A stretch of 64,000 nucleotides of DNA from Diadema setosum (taxonomy: Eukaryota > Echinodermata > Echinoidea > Diadematoida > Diadematidae). Made by a program: the position numbers and the translations under genes. A model generated the notes under the pieces. It searched no databases. It was given only the letters and a program-made list of their open reading frames with translations, and was not told the DNA's origin. This document shows, in pieces, positions 23,523 to 35,800 of this stretch; positions within the stretch are counted from its first letter, which is position 1, and the number at the start of each line of letters is the position of its first letter. Location of the stretch: assembly GCF_964275005.1 (NCBI RefSeq), contig NC_092701.1, positions 7,694,955-7,758,954 of the forward strand, read 5' to 3'.

Positions 23523-26500
23523 AAAAAAAGAGACACAAGAATAGGTGTAAAATTATGGTTTTGGGAGACATCACATATTCCGGCACTGTATGGCATCGGC
23601 ACGGCATTCATTTGTTAAGGCAGTTAGGTGAATTTTCACCAGATAACTGGCTCTATGTAGTTCAGAAAATCAACTCTTTCAGTTAGTATACCCTGATGTT
23701 TCTTTTACAGCTGAGTCATGACATGCTTTAACATTAGAAAACAAATTTAAACACTCTGGCAAAAATTTGCTTTATTTCATCAGCATTATGAGACTGCATA
23801 TACCTATATATAACTATTATTACATAAATATTCCTTACATCTCAGAGTAGATAGATGGTAAGTAGAATTACATAATTATTACATCATAATTCTTCTGAAT
23901 ACTTGAATTTAATAATTTCATGTGTAGTAGAATCATGTGCTCTAAATGTACAATGTAAACACATCTCAATAAGAATGCTTTGAATTATGGCACTGAAGGT
24001 CTAAAGCATTATTTGAAAGACATATGTACATAGCTATGTAAAAACACAAGGTAAACAGCATGCAAGACAGTGGATGTATGGCACAGTCATTTCAATCCAT
24101 AGTATGAGAATTCACCTCAAAAGAGAATGTTTCAATGAATAAAACCAGACATATAAAAGCAAGGAGGCAAGTAAAGATGTTAGGTGTAAAAATTTGATTA
24201 CATTGCAAGCTGTGCAGGATGTTACCATAAATACATTGTGTTTTTAAGAAAAACTTTCATATTTGAAGTGCTATGTATAACACAGATGAAAGGAATGATT
24301 ACATAACAATTATCTAACATCAGAGTTGGGGGGATTAGGCAACTGCACATGAACTTACATTAAAACTGACTTCTAGATGTTCAAACAGTCAAAACTTTTC
24401 TCTAATATTTGTCTCATCTTGACATTTTTCTTTAATCTTTTGTTTCACTACTTCCACTTCAAGAACAGAATTCCTACTGAGGTTTTATTCTCCTTAACCC
24501 GTTGAGGACGAGTCCCGAGTATACTCCGGCAGGTGTCTATGGGAAATGCTGTAGCAAAATCAGTCGGTCCTCAACGGGTTAAACAATGTCAGCAATTTAA
24601 ATGTGGTTACAACACTTAAATTGCCTACGTCATGGAATGCCATCACTTTTAGGCAGGCATTAATGTTTTGCACATGTATACATTGTATCTTCAGCCTTCT
24701 TAGCTGTCCAATTCAATCAAGTTTGCAGAAATACTATACACTTACTTCATCTGAAATAGTTCATTAAAACCATAGAATCATAACCATAGAATTATTACAA
24801 TATTCAATAAGAACGATATACCAGACACACTCGTCTTCCTAGGTCTGCAACACTCTGCTCTAATGGTGTTGCAGTTTTCATGTGACAAAAGGATTATTAT
24901 TAAACGTAACATCTCTTCTCTAGTCAGTCAAAGTTCACTCGGTTCCTCTCCCTTTAAGCACTTCAGGATCTTCTATTGTATAAAAATATCTCTGTATTCA
25001 TGTGCAAATTATATTACTGTTTTGATTCAGCCCAGGCCTTATACTTTTAGCTGATGGCAGGTTTGCAGTAAAAATCATTAAGAATCTTGTCTGAACGAGT
25101 TGTCACTACAAGAAGAAATGCAGAATGCTCACTCAAATACACCCATCACGCCCAGCCACAACAATTCTCTGGTTAGTGTTGCATTTTTTTGTTAATTTTT
25201 CTTTTTTACTATTCATTGTAAACTATACGGCAGGAAAAAACGTCCCTATCATTGAGCCCTTTATAGTTCATGTATACTTATTTGTTTCAGTTGAAGAATT
25301 TTCACTAGTCTCTTGTTGAAGATAATGAATTCATAACTGACTCTCAAAATTGGCAACAATTTTTGAAGATAAAGGTTCCCATTTCTCTCTAAAATTTGCA
25401 GCACCTTTCCTGTGCATCTCTTTGTGGTTTTGTGCAGATTGAATACAGTCAACCAGTTGTACATGAATTTTTTTCCAATGATGTGCCGTGAGAATCAAGA
25501 GTTGCCAATTTAATGATGAAAATATGATAATTTCTGCAGCAAAATTCCTAAGCAAGGGTTAAAGATACATATGTCAACAAGCTTTGTACATTCTTGTAGT
25601 AAGTGCTATATATTACTATTGCACTGTAGGAACAGACAGGCAAAGTTGATTTTACAATCCTTCAACTTCATGACTTCATTTCATGAACTTTCAATTCATG
25701 AAATTAAATGTGTTTTGTAATTATATGGAAGACATCAGAAGAACGCTTTAAATGGAATGTAAACAAAAAACAGCAACACAAAATTCATTTGGACGGAAAA
25801 AAATATAGCAATGAGAATTTAACACAAACATATTCTATTGATTGTACACCAGACAGCTTAATACCAACGAAAATGGTTGATGTCTTAAAACACCACAATG
25901 TAAATTTAAAGTCAGTTGAAACAATTTCAGCAATGATTGCCAACTTTTAAAGATGATGTTCAGATGTTGGCTAAAGATAATTGTATTATCGCATCATCTT
26001 GGTACATTGTAACCACACACATGAATTTGATATTAAAGTACATGTATGAGTTTGCATTTGAGCTTAGAATTCTTTGTGTCAACTATTACTCTAAAAAGAA
26101 GAAGAAAAAAAAGGAAGCTGCAAGCAGGACAAATGACACAAGTTTATCCACATAATTAATCATTTCATGAAGTGTAAAAAGATAATGTGATAAATGTTGA
26201 AGCATAATGAGTTATTTCACAGCTCTGTGGGCAAATTGTTGTATTTCATGGACGGTTTACTTCAAAGTACGCTGATACTTAACAATCACTCAACAATCAT
26301 CGCTTTAGACATTGGTGCAACTGCAAATGATGAATTATAAACTCACCTCTCCTTATCCATCTGCGCAGAAGCTCAGAAACAGTTTGATGAAAATTCAGAG
26401 TGATACCACATTCTGCATTGAAGTGCATTGCATTTTCTATGTCATGAAAAAAGTGAAATCAGATATTTCTAAGTTACACTGGGCGCTGACAAGGACTAAA

Positions 26501-26553
26501 ATCATGAATCCTTCCTCAAAATTCAGAATGACTGGAGTGACCTTTAACCTTTT
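23523..26553 (-). other. Probable 3' UTR and downstream DNA of the minus-strand gene
   Basis: AT-rich sequence following the TGA stop at 26554-26556. Minus-strand AATAAA hexamers occur at 24484-24489 and 23771-23776, the latter as GATGAAATAAAGC. No coding exon is seen. A small TTAACCC foldback lies at 24494-24582. Where the transcript ends cannot be decided from sequence alone. Confidence 0.45.
24494..24582. mobile_element. 89-bp TTAACCCGTTGAGGAC foldback
   Basis: Begins TTAACCCGTTGAGGAC and ends with its inverted copy, with TTAA at both ends. The centre contains GAGTCCCGAGTATACTCCGG. It is a minimal TTAA-bounded MITE. Confidence 0.8.
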
Positions 26554-26837
26554 TCACTGCACATCAACATCAGTTTGAGGCGGGAAGAGCAAGGAGGCTG
26601 CAGACAACACTGAAGTTTCTGATGTTCTCTTCTCTTTCTCTCTCTCCACAACGGACGCGGATGACAGGGGGCGCGAGGACGTCGCACTCGACGACGACGG
26701 CGACTTGGTCTTTTTCTTGGTGACCTTCTTCCGCTTCTTCTTGCGGCCGCCGGCGGTCATTCGAGAGGCTTCCAGTAGCCGCTGGGCCTCCTTGACGGCC
26801 CTCTCCTCTTGTACTGCCAGCTGGTGATCAGCTCTCC
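26554..26837 (-). CDS. Exon 16 (terminal coding exon)
   Basis: Acceptor CCCCAACCCAG. Encodes RRADHQLAVQEERAVKEAQR, LLEASRMTAGG, then the basic run KKKRKKVTKKKTKS, a Ser-rich stretch and SLLFPPQTDVDVQ before TGA at 26554-26556. The basic run could serve nuclear import or nucleic-acid/microtubule binding; not demonstrable here. Confidence 0.94.
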
Positions 26838-29800
26838 CTGGGTTGGGGGGGGGGGGAGGGAATATTAAAGGTAAAAGCAAGTTTAGAGGTACATATTTTT
26901 TCAAGCCTTGTTATTTTAACACCATTTGTCAATTGAAGGTTGAATTCTCTCGCTCCTCTCAATTCTTAAAAAAAAAAAAAGAGAAAGATTTCTAATCATT
27001 CTGAATATCATTTACCCTCACGGTTTACAAACAGGACAGATATTTTTCTTTCGATTGTCTTATTTGCCTTTTGACCCCAATCAGGCTGGGCTTTTTTGGC
27101 TACTGTAAAAGTGGATATTTCTGTCCGACTAATTTTTCATCTGTACATCTGTTTTAACATATTGAATTGTATATCATGAAAACTTCAAAAAGTAATTTCA
27201 ATTCATGTGTACTTTATTATTTTCTGTTTTTTAATGACTTTCTTTGTTTGTCACTCATTGGAAATTGTCACTGATCACTTTCTACCATAATTAGCATAGA
27301 ATTAACAAATCAAATCAACATCAGACGGTAGAGATTACTTACTCAGTGCACTCTCTGCTATCCTGTACTTCTCATATACCTGTCCAAGCCACGCTGAAGG
27401 TTGACTCAATAACCTGATGACAAAGTTGGAAGAGGTTTACAAACTTCATGTTACCATGACAAATCTTGGCAAAATTCTTGAAATTGTGTTTCTAGTTCAC
27501 AAGACCTGACAACTTTCATCTCCTGGCTGTCAGCTGAACTCTTCACTGTCAGAAGGTTATCACTTTGATATCAGACAAAATGGTTATAGCATGAAACCTT
27601 TTAATGAAAGTTAACCTATTAAACATAACATAAAATGATTTATGTTATCATTTATTCTTCTAGTAATGTGTAATTATTGGTTTGGAAAAGAGTCTCCTTC
27701 ATTCCAAACTCAAACATAGCTTAAATTCAAGTATTCTTCAAATTATGATAAAGCTGACCAGCTCTCAAATCACAGATCTCTGATACATACTGTGTTATCA
27801 AGAAACACTGAACAGACATTGACAAAGCACACACAGAGAATAAACATTAATTAGGTGACACCTACTGTATATTCAAACCCATATCATTCTGTTGCAGGGC
27901 CCCCTGGGATAACAGTGTTTAAACCACTGATGGGGCTACCCTGGGTAAAGAAAACTGAATAAATAAATAAATAAATAAAATATCAGTTATCAAAATAATT
28001 CCAGATTTGCTTTAACAAATACATGGTAGTTCTCATTTGCTACCAGAGTTTGGTAATGTCATTGTTGTTGCTCTGAACAGAGATGGGTTCATGACAGATA
28101 GAACTGGTTGCTCAAGTGGTGGATGTAGTAAAACATTGGATTATTGATGTTACTGCTATGCTTGGTTGGCGTAGGGCTTGGAGGATCTGAATAGCAATGC
28201 CGTACTCACAGAGAATAAAGAGGAATTCATTAATACATTGTACAGTGGAACACATTCAACAATTTTGCTCCTCATCGGCTAACACAAGGTTTTGAATGAA
28301 ACTTTAGCATTGTTTTGTTGCCATAAAAAATCTCGGGCAAAATTTAGCAGAACTGGGTTGGGTATGTACAAATGGCTAGTATCGTTGGAACACTGACCAC
28401 TTTCTAAAGTATATGCAACTGTAGTAAACATGAAACACTTCGCACTTTGACTTTTTTTTTGCATGCTGTGTTTTCTATTGAACATGTTTAAGAATAACAT
28501 CATGCAAGTATATATTTGGGACATTAAGATATGGTAACAAATACTCTAGCAATCTTTATTATTATTTAATGGCAAAAAAAAAAAAAGAGAATGATTACTC
28601 TGCACAATATATCATCTAGTACATAATAGGTGGCTTACTTGGTTTTGATAAGCTACAAAGCTCATTCACAGTCCATTTTCTGACACTCAACTTCCCTTAC
28701 TCACCCTAAAGATGTGTTGCTTGGCAACTGTTCCACACATTCCTGAACATTCTTCTCCCCTGGAGCGACCAGGCCCCTGTTAGTAAAAAAACAAGTTAAA
28801 AGGTATCAAGGATTGTCATCAAAATACATTGTAGGGTCACTCTTCATTGTTCAGTCAAATCAAGTGATTGCTCAATAGAAAGAGGAAAGCTTAAAAAGGA
28901 GAGAATTTGTGAACAAAATGGATTGCAGATGCACAAATGTAACAAGAAATCTAGATATTTTGAATAAATGCATATGAAATTTCAAAGAAACAACCGTTAA
29001 CTACAGTACACTGTGTGAAAGGCAGAAATGTTTTCACTTTTAATGTAGCTCTTGATTCAATATCCTTAATGTTTATTACACTAATGCAAAAAAAAAAAAA
29101 AAATAAGAAATGATACATTAACAGCCAAAGTACAGGTCAATCCAATCTCTTCCTAGAGTACAACAAACACTGGAGAAAAAAAAAACTTTTTTTTTCTTTT
29201 TTTCTTTTTTGCAAATCTACATCCTGATGTTTCACAAAACAGAATCAGGTGTCAAGAAGAGCTGACTCAATTCTGCCCTCATTTCTCCAATCTGCTGCTT
29301 CCATTTCATCATTTCAGAAAACCCAGACGGTCTTTTTAAAGTTATTATTATTCAAGCGATTTTTTTTTTTTTTTTACTTCCGAGGAACAAAAAAAAATAG
29401 AGAGACATGTGACTACTTCTGCACCCTACTTAGAGAAACTGCAGCAGAAAGTTGTCTTTTCATACCTCTTGAGAGTCTTGAAGGAGATGTGCACCCCATT
29501 CTTGAGCAGGTGTCGATGGAGATTGAAGATCTCTTCCTCCCTCACACTCTTGGGATACTGCAGCCAGAAGATAACAAATCACCACAGTGAGACCGGAATG
29601 AACGGGAGGAGAAAGAAAGTATGCCAAAGAATGGGAGGACTAACAAAAGTAAGAAAATGGCAACAGAAGAAGATGAAGAAGAAAAAGAAGAAGAAGAAGA
29701 AGATGATGAGGAGGAGTGAAAATCCTAAGGAAAAAAACTAGAAAAGCACTCGGAGAGTGCAAACCTCCGCCAAGCAGCTCACTTCCACTCCTACATGCAT

Positions 29801-32800
29801 GCTTCCTAAATTGCCTATTTTTTCAATATAGAAACTAATTTTGTTAACGTCAACAGCTTCCAGCTGGGTGGCACCTCGCCCAAGCAGAGCATGCACTTTA
29901 GTGCGTGTATGCAAACCTCTTCAAGTTCATTAACCTTGTCTGCAAAATGATTAAAAAAATCCTTCAAAAATTCATAAAAATTCCCGGATCACTACCAAAA
30001 TTTCATCATTTGTTCCTTGTGTCATTACTAATACTAATACCAATACTAATCTGTTCACAACTTTCTGAGTTATTCTGCACACAGACAAAGAAACAAATAA
30101 ACAAAGAAACAAATAAACAAACACACAAACAAACAAACGAACGCTGATGAAAACATTACCTCATTCCTTGGTGCAGGCAAAAATACAGATATGAATGAAT
30201 AAATGAATGAGAGAACACTCGAGAGTGACGGAAGCAAAGTAGGAGATGAAAAGAAATGTAATTCATGTGGACATCTTGTTGCTCTCACCAAAAGTTAGGT
30301 TAACTACCATAATGACCTCCGCCAAGGGAGGAGGTTATGTTTTCATTATCGTTGGTTTGTTTGTTTGTTTGTCTGTGTGCAAAATAACTCAAAAAGTCGT
30401 GCACAGATTTGGATGAAACTTGCAGGTAAGTTTGAGAATTACACACGGAACAAATGATTAAATTTGGGGAGAGATCCAGAAGTTTTTATGGATTTTATGA
30501 AGGATTTTCTATATTTTGGCAGGTAGGTAGGGTCAATGAACCTGGGAGTACAAGCTGCACATCTTTGAGGTTTTCATATGCGCACTAAAGTGCGTGCTCT
30601 AGTTTCTGCTAGGGCGAACCGCGCCGCGCAGCTGAAGGTTTATGACATAACAAAGGCTTCTATATTGGGAAATCGGCCGATTTTTCAGCATGCATACATA
30701 TGGTTGGAAATCACTGATCTCTATGGAAGAGCAAGATCATTGGTGGAAAATTTAGCTGCTTGGCGGAGGCCTGCGCTCTCAGAGTGCTTTTATAGTTTGG
30801 ATTTACAAAATTCATCTTTCTCAGGAAGATGTGCAGAAAGAAGGATTCTCAAAATTTGTGCATACACAGAGCTTGCTTCAGGAATAGTTTACATTGTGGT
30901 GTTTTACTTGTGCCAACTCAACTGTAGACAACATAAAAGTTGAAAAGAAGCAAAGAAAACCCCACACACATTGTTATCAGAAGCTAGAAAATGAAAAGGC
31001 AGGGAAAGGGGTAGGGGAAATGGACGGAGCACGACAAAGAAGAAGAAAGAAAAGATGGAAGACTGAGGAAGAGGAGGGGAGAAAGAGAGAGGAAAGGTGA
31101 GATGAGACTTACCTCATCTATGCTGTCTGAATCAGCATCTGACTCCTTGTCTTGCTGCCTCTTTGACTGGTAGACCCTCATCGCTCCGGGGTCAGAATGT
31201 ACTGATTTGACTACAGGTTAGTTTCAAGAAAGGATAACAGTCTGGTTATCAACTATACTTTTAATATTCAATCACAGGCATAAAAGAGTCAGTGTCTGCC
31301 AATGTGAAGAAGTGAATTAACAGCTGGAAACAAAGCATGTTGCTTGAGTATTTGAGGGTACTAACGGTACTTGTGATGCTGCTTGCAAAACAACAAAGGG
31401 GAGTTTCAAAACTGTATTGAATTCTCTAGCGTGAAACCAGAACCCTTGTGGTTTGAAACAAAATGTTTCTAAAAACTGATACACTGTAGCATTCAGTCAT
31501 TGCTAAAGAAGTTATATGTACACAACAAGGATATTTTGCATGAGGTGGTGCTGTCATTGCCATACAAGGATCCCATTAGTTGCATCAAATTTGTAACCTT
31601 GTTGGACAAAAACTAGCAGTGCTTCTCAAGGAGGTGTGAAGTGGGATCATTTTTATGTGAAAGAATTGTGTTGTTCTCACTCACGGGATCACAATTTTAT
31701 GTCCTTTTAAAGGGACAGAGTGCGTCTACCTTTTCCGAGAGAGAACAGTATGTTGACACACAAACTCACTTTGCTAAGATAAACCCTGATTAGTTTCATT
31801 GCAAGGCAGACAGACTACCAGTTGAGCCCCCTCACTGCTCTGTTCAACATTGTTAAATCTGTTGTCTTCCTATGAGTGTGTTCCCAGGGCAAAAATCCAA
31901 TTTAATATTTTTTTTTTCTACTGGACACAACATACTAACTTGCATTACCACAAATTTTTGTCACATGCATCATTTTGTATTTACTACTACCAAAACTGCT
32001 TCTACTGAGCAATAACATATTAGGCAGTAATGTGAGGTAAAGCTAGAGAACTTGCAAAATGCAGAGAATCAGGAGGTAGACTCGAGTATTATAAGGTCAC
32101 AGATCTGGTCACTGTGATGATCAATTGAATAATGTGCAGAATCTCCTGGTCAGAATTCCAGACTTCCGGCACACCGCAAATTTCCTTACCCGCTGTTTCT
32201 ACTGAAAATCACCTTTCACATTACCTCACATTGACCACCTAAAAAGGTGGCCAACTGATAACCTTGATTTACCTCGCATCACCCACTACCCGATGTGTTT
32301 CTACTGAGGAAAAAGTTGAGGTGTTTCCCACATCACCTTACACTACCTCACATCCTCAAATGTTTTAGCAGAAACACACTCTATATTATGAATGTGATAT
32401 GCAGAAAAATTTTACTGTGATCCCATCTGACAAGCTGAACAAACTACCATCATTTGACTATGTCTCAAGATGATATCACAAACTTGGACACTCACTTTGC
32501 TTGTCAAACATCTTGTTTTTGGTGAGCGAGCCGTCCTTCAGAGCTCTCACTGCTGCTCTCGTTCTCTGCCTCTCAGCTTTGCTGCAAAGTAATGAGCGCA
32601 ATGTCAAAAAGGTTATCTTAAGTAAATGCAAGTCTGCACAGAAAGTGGGAAGATAAAATTTTTAGCTGAAGTCAAATCTGAAAGAGGAGATTTTCAGCTT
32701 CAAATTGCTATTGATAGCTCATCAAAATTGGCTGTTCCTAACCTACGAAATAAATAATGGTAAATTGCTTGGTATATTCAAGTGCACTGACTCACCCTTT

Positions 32801-35800
32801 ATTGTGCATGGAACAAAAAGGGGATCATACACTCTGTTAACTATCATAATTCATCATAATTCTGTTAAATTCAAATGTTAAATTGAAAAAGACATTGTCA
32901 CTGAAGTACAAACACCTCTCTCAGGTTCAAAGAGCAAATTTATGGCAGTAAGGTACTTATATCATGACTCATGCAGAGAAGACCATGAAGATATTGAATG
33001 AGGTCATAATGTACAACTAACCTCTTTCTTATTGTAGGGGTCAACGCCCTGTTGGAGTTGCTATGGGCACGGCCTGAAGGGGAGGAGTTTCTCCTGGGAG
33101 GCTTCTGGGAGGTTAAAGGTCAACAGTGATACACATAAATTATACCATGGGAATTAAAAGGAGATATCAATACATAAATCATTCCGATGCAAGTTATCTA
33201 ATAGAGCAGAGTTGAAATATATTCATCGCATCTAATGACTTCCTACACTACCACTCTTTACTAACAGAATCCTAGCTCTTTGCCTCCCAGAGGGGGTATT
33301 TCCCACACATTTACTACCTGGAACACCAAATTCCCATAAGCAATGAGTTAAACATGGTATTACATTCACTAGATACTCTTCAAGTATTGCAAGTACTGGT
33401 TATCCTTGTCACTGTAGTTGATGAAAGGAAACTATTTCATATTCTTGTAAAACATGGGGAAATACAAAATGAACTTCCACAAGTTTGATTTTAAAAAAGA
33501 CTTGAATATCCATTTTTGTTTTTCACTGAAACTACAATATAAACCTAAAAATGTATTTATCATCAATACAAGAATGGAGAAGCATTTTGGAGTATAAAAA
33601 GAGAGGGAATAAAATCTACCTGGTATATGCATATGCAGCTAAATTGATATGATAACCTTAATAAAGGCAAAATACTACATAGGCCCTACAGATCCTCTTT
33701 GCCATTTACTTTCCAAAATGGTGGATAGTTAGTGATTCTATTTTGTAAAAATTCTCCCTTCTGTGACAACCGACGAATAAAAAAGCAGACATTTTTCCTG
33801 AAAGCTTTAGTTAATATGGTGTTCCACAAACCTTAGCTGGTGATGATGAGTTGACAAACGATGAGTGAGGGCGCTGTTTGGATGGTGTTGGACTCTTCTT
33901 GCCGTGCCTGTGACCTGTGACCTCCTGCTTAGACCTCAGCACCGCTGACTTGGGTCGAGCTCTCTGCAGGGTACATCATCGGTGAAAATGGAATTACAGT
34001 CAAACCTGCTCTAGCAACCACATGTCCGTAACGACAACCTGGTTGTAACAACCACATTTGATAATCATTTCCCTTCAGTGGTCTATTGAGGACAGGTTTG
34101 ACTGAATAAGGATTTCTTCTAGTAGGTATGTGTCACATCTCCCTCAACACCCGCAATAAAGCCTTATCCAGTCATGAAAAAAGGAAGAAGTATCAAATAA
34201 TGATAAGTACTGGTGCAGCAAAATGGAAATAATAATTGTGTAATAACTTCGAAATTCCTTTGCTTTTATTGACTGATTATGTCATTTTTCAATAGACTCG
34301 GGACAACCAAATATGTGACTTCTCAGGTAAATACAATATCATGACAATGCATAAAATGTTGGACTGCAGCTCAAAGTGCATTTAGTTATTGAATGCAAGG
34401 GAATGAGCCTATTAAATTGCATCTGGACCTACTTGAAGTGCCAGAGCCTGGGCTTGACCGCTGGTCTCTGGTCCTTCATTGGTCTCCGCACTGTCTGCAT
34501 CCTCATACATCCCCATGCGAGAGGTGGGCCTATCCTGAAGTTGCTCCACCAGCTACACAACATACGTCAGAAACATAACATATGTCAGAAACATAGCATC
34601 ATCAGAAAAGATAAAAGAGGCTGTAAACCATGACATCAAAATCATGGTCTACATACACACTGGCTAGTGATTGTTCACAATGCAGTCACACGACTCATGA
34701 AGCAAGGATCAAAATCATTAGTGTCCCATTGGGTAACATACAGTAATATCAGCTTTACTTGACCGGCTGCTAACAAGAATAGAATGAAATAATGTGTATT
34801 CATACAGACCATATAGTCTATAAATATTGCCCTGTTTATCATTGTAACAGAAAACTTTGCAGTCCCTTGAGGCAATATCTTATAATCTCTTGGGAAAAAC
34901 ATAACTCCCATCCGGATGTCAAGTGTTATGTTACATAAATCTCTAAAAAGGCAATATCTGTATACTATGAAAGTGTGAGCAAATGTTATATAGATAGAAA
35001 ACAGACTGTAGACCACTTGAAGAAAAAGAAGATCTGAAGTTTCCAACAGTTAGTCATGCAGTTTTCCATCTCCAAACTACATTTTGGATGTTTTTAAAAG
35101 AGTATTCCCCATTGATATTATACTTCTGTTTCAAATATGATATTCAGAATAAAAAAACACAATCTTGGCATATTTCAGGAATGAATAAACAGCCAAATGA
35201 CATAATAAACTCCTAGTTTCAAGGGTTCTGATCAAAACAGTTGATTACTAGAATGCAGAAAACATGCTTACTTGATGCCATCTCAGGTGATTTTATTTCT
35301 GCTACATCTAAAACACAACGGAAAATTCATTCTACTCACAGACTTTTTCTCCATGGTTGGCCGGTTGACCTGAGTTCTCCCGTCCTCCCACCCCTTCTTG
35401 GGTCCTTTGAGGGACCCCGGCCGGACAGGCTTAGACTGGCTGGGCGTGGCCCCCACCTGGAGGTAGGACACCCCCTTTGTCTCCATGGTGGGTCCGTTCT
35501 CCCCATACTCAATTACTTTGGTGGTCAGGGTGCGCGCAGCCGCCGCCGCCGCCTGCCGCTGCTGGTACATGCTCTTCTTCTTGGCGTTGATGGCCTTCTC
35601 GTAGAAGTTCTTCCTGGAGGAGGCCGAGGAAGAGACCTGGATGGTCCTGGTGATGTCCTGAGGAGTTCCTCGAGGCACCCTCTCTTCTGCCTCCTTGGTG
35701 TTAGCCACTGCCTCTTTCTCCTCATTTTGGGGCAGTGCTAATCGCGACATCATGGTCTCAATGTCCTGTCTCCTCCCTGGTTTCATCTGACCATGTCTAT

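Larger units (their letters stand above)
26838..29465. other. Introns 13-15, ordinary sequence
   Basis: AT-rich intron DNA around exons 14 and 15. It holds a G/C run beside exon 16 (26843-26853 on plus), A runs near 26967 and 29086, T runs, and a retroelement-like tail at 27888-27979. Confidence 0.6.

Noticed and set aside
32581-32586. Alternative exon 11 acceptor at the second AG (AAAG)
   Set aside because: It would shift the frame relative to exon 10; the CAG five bases upstream keeps phase.
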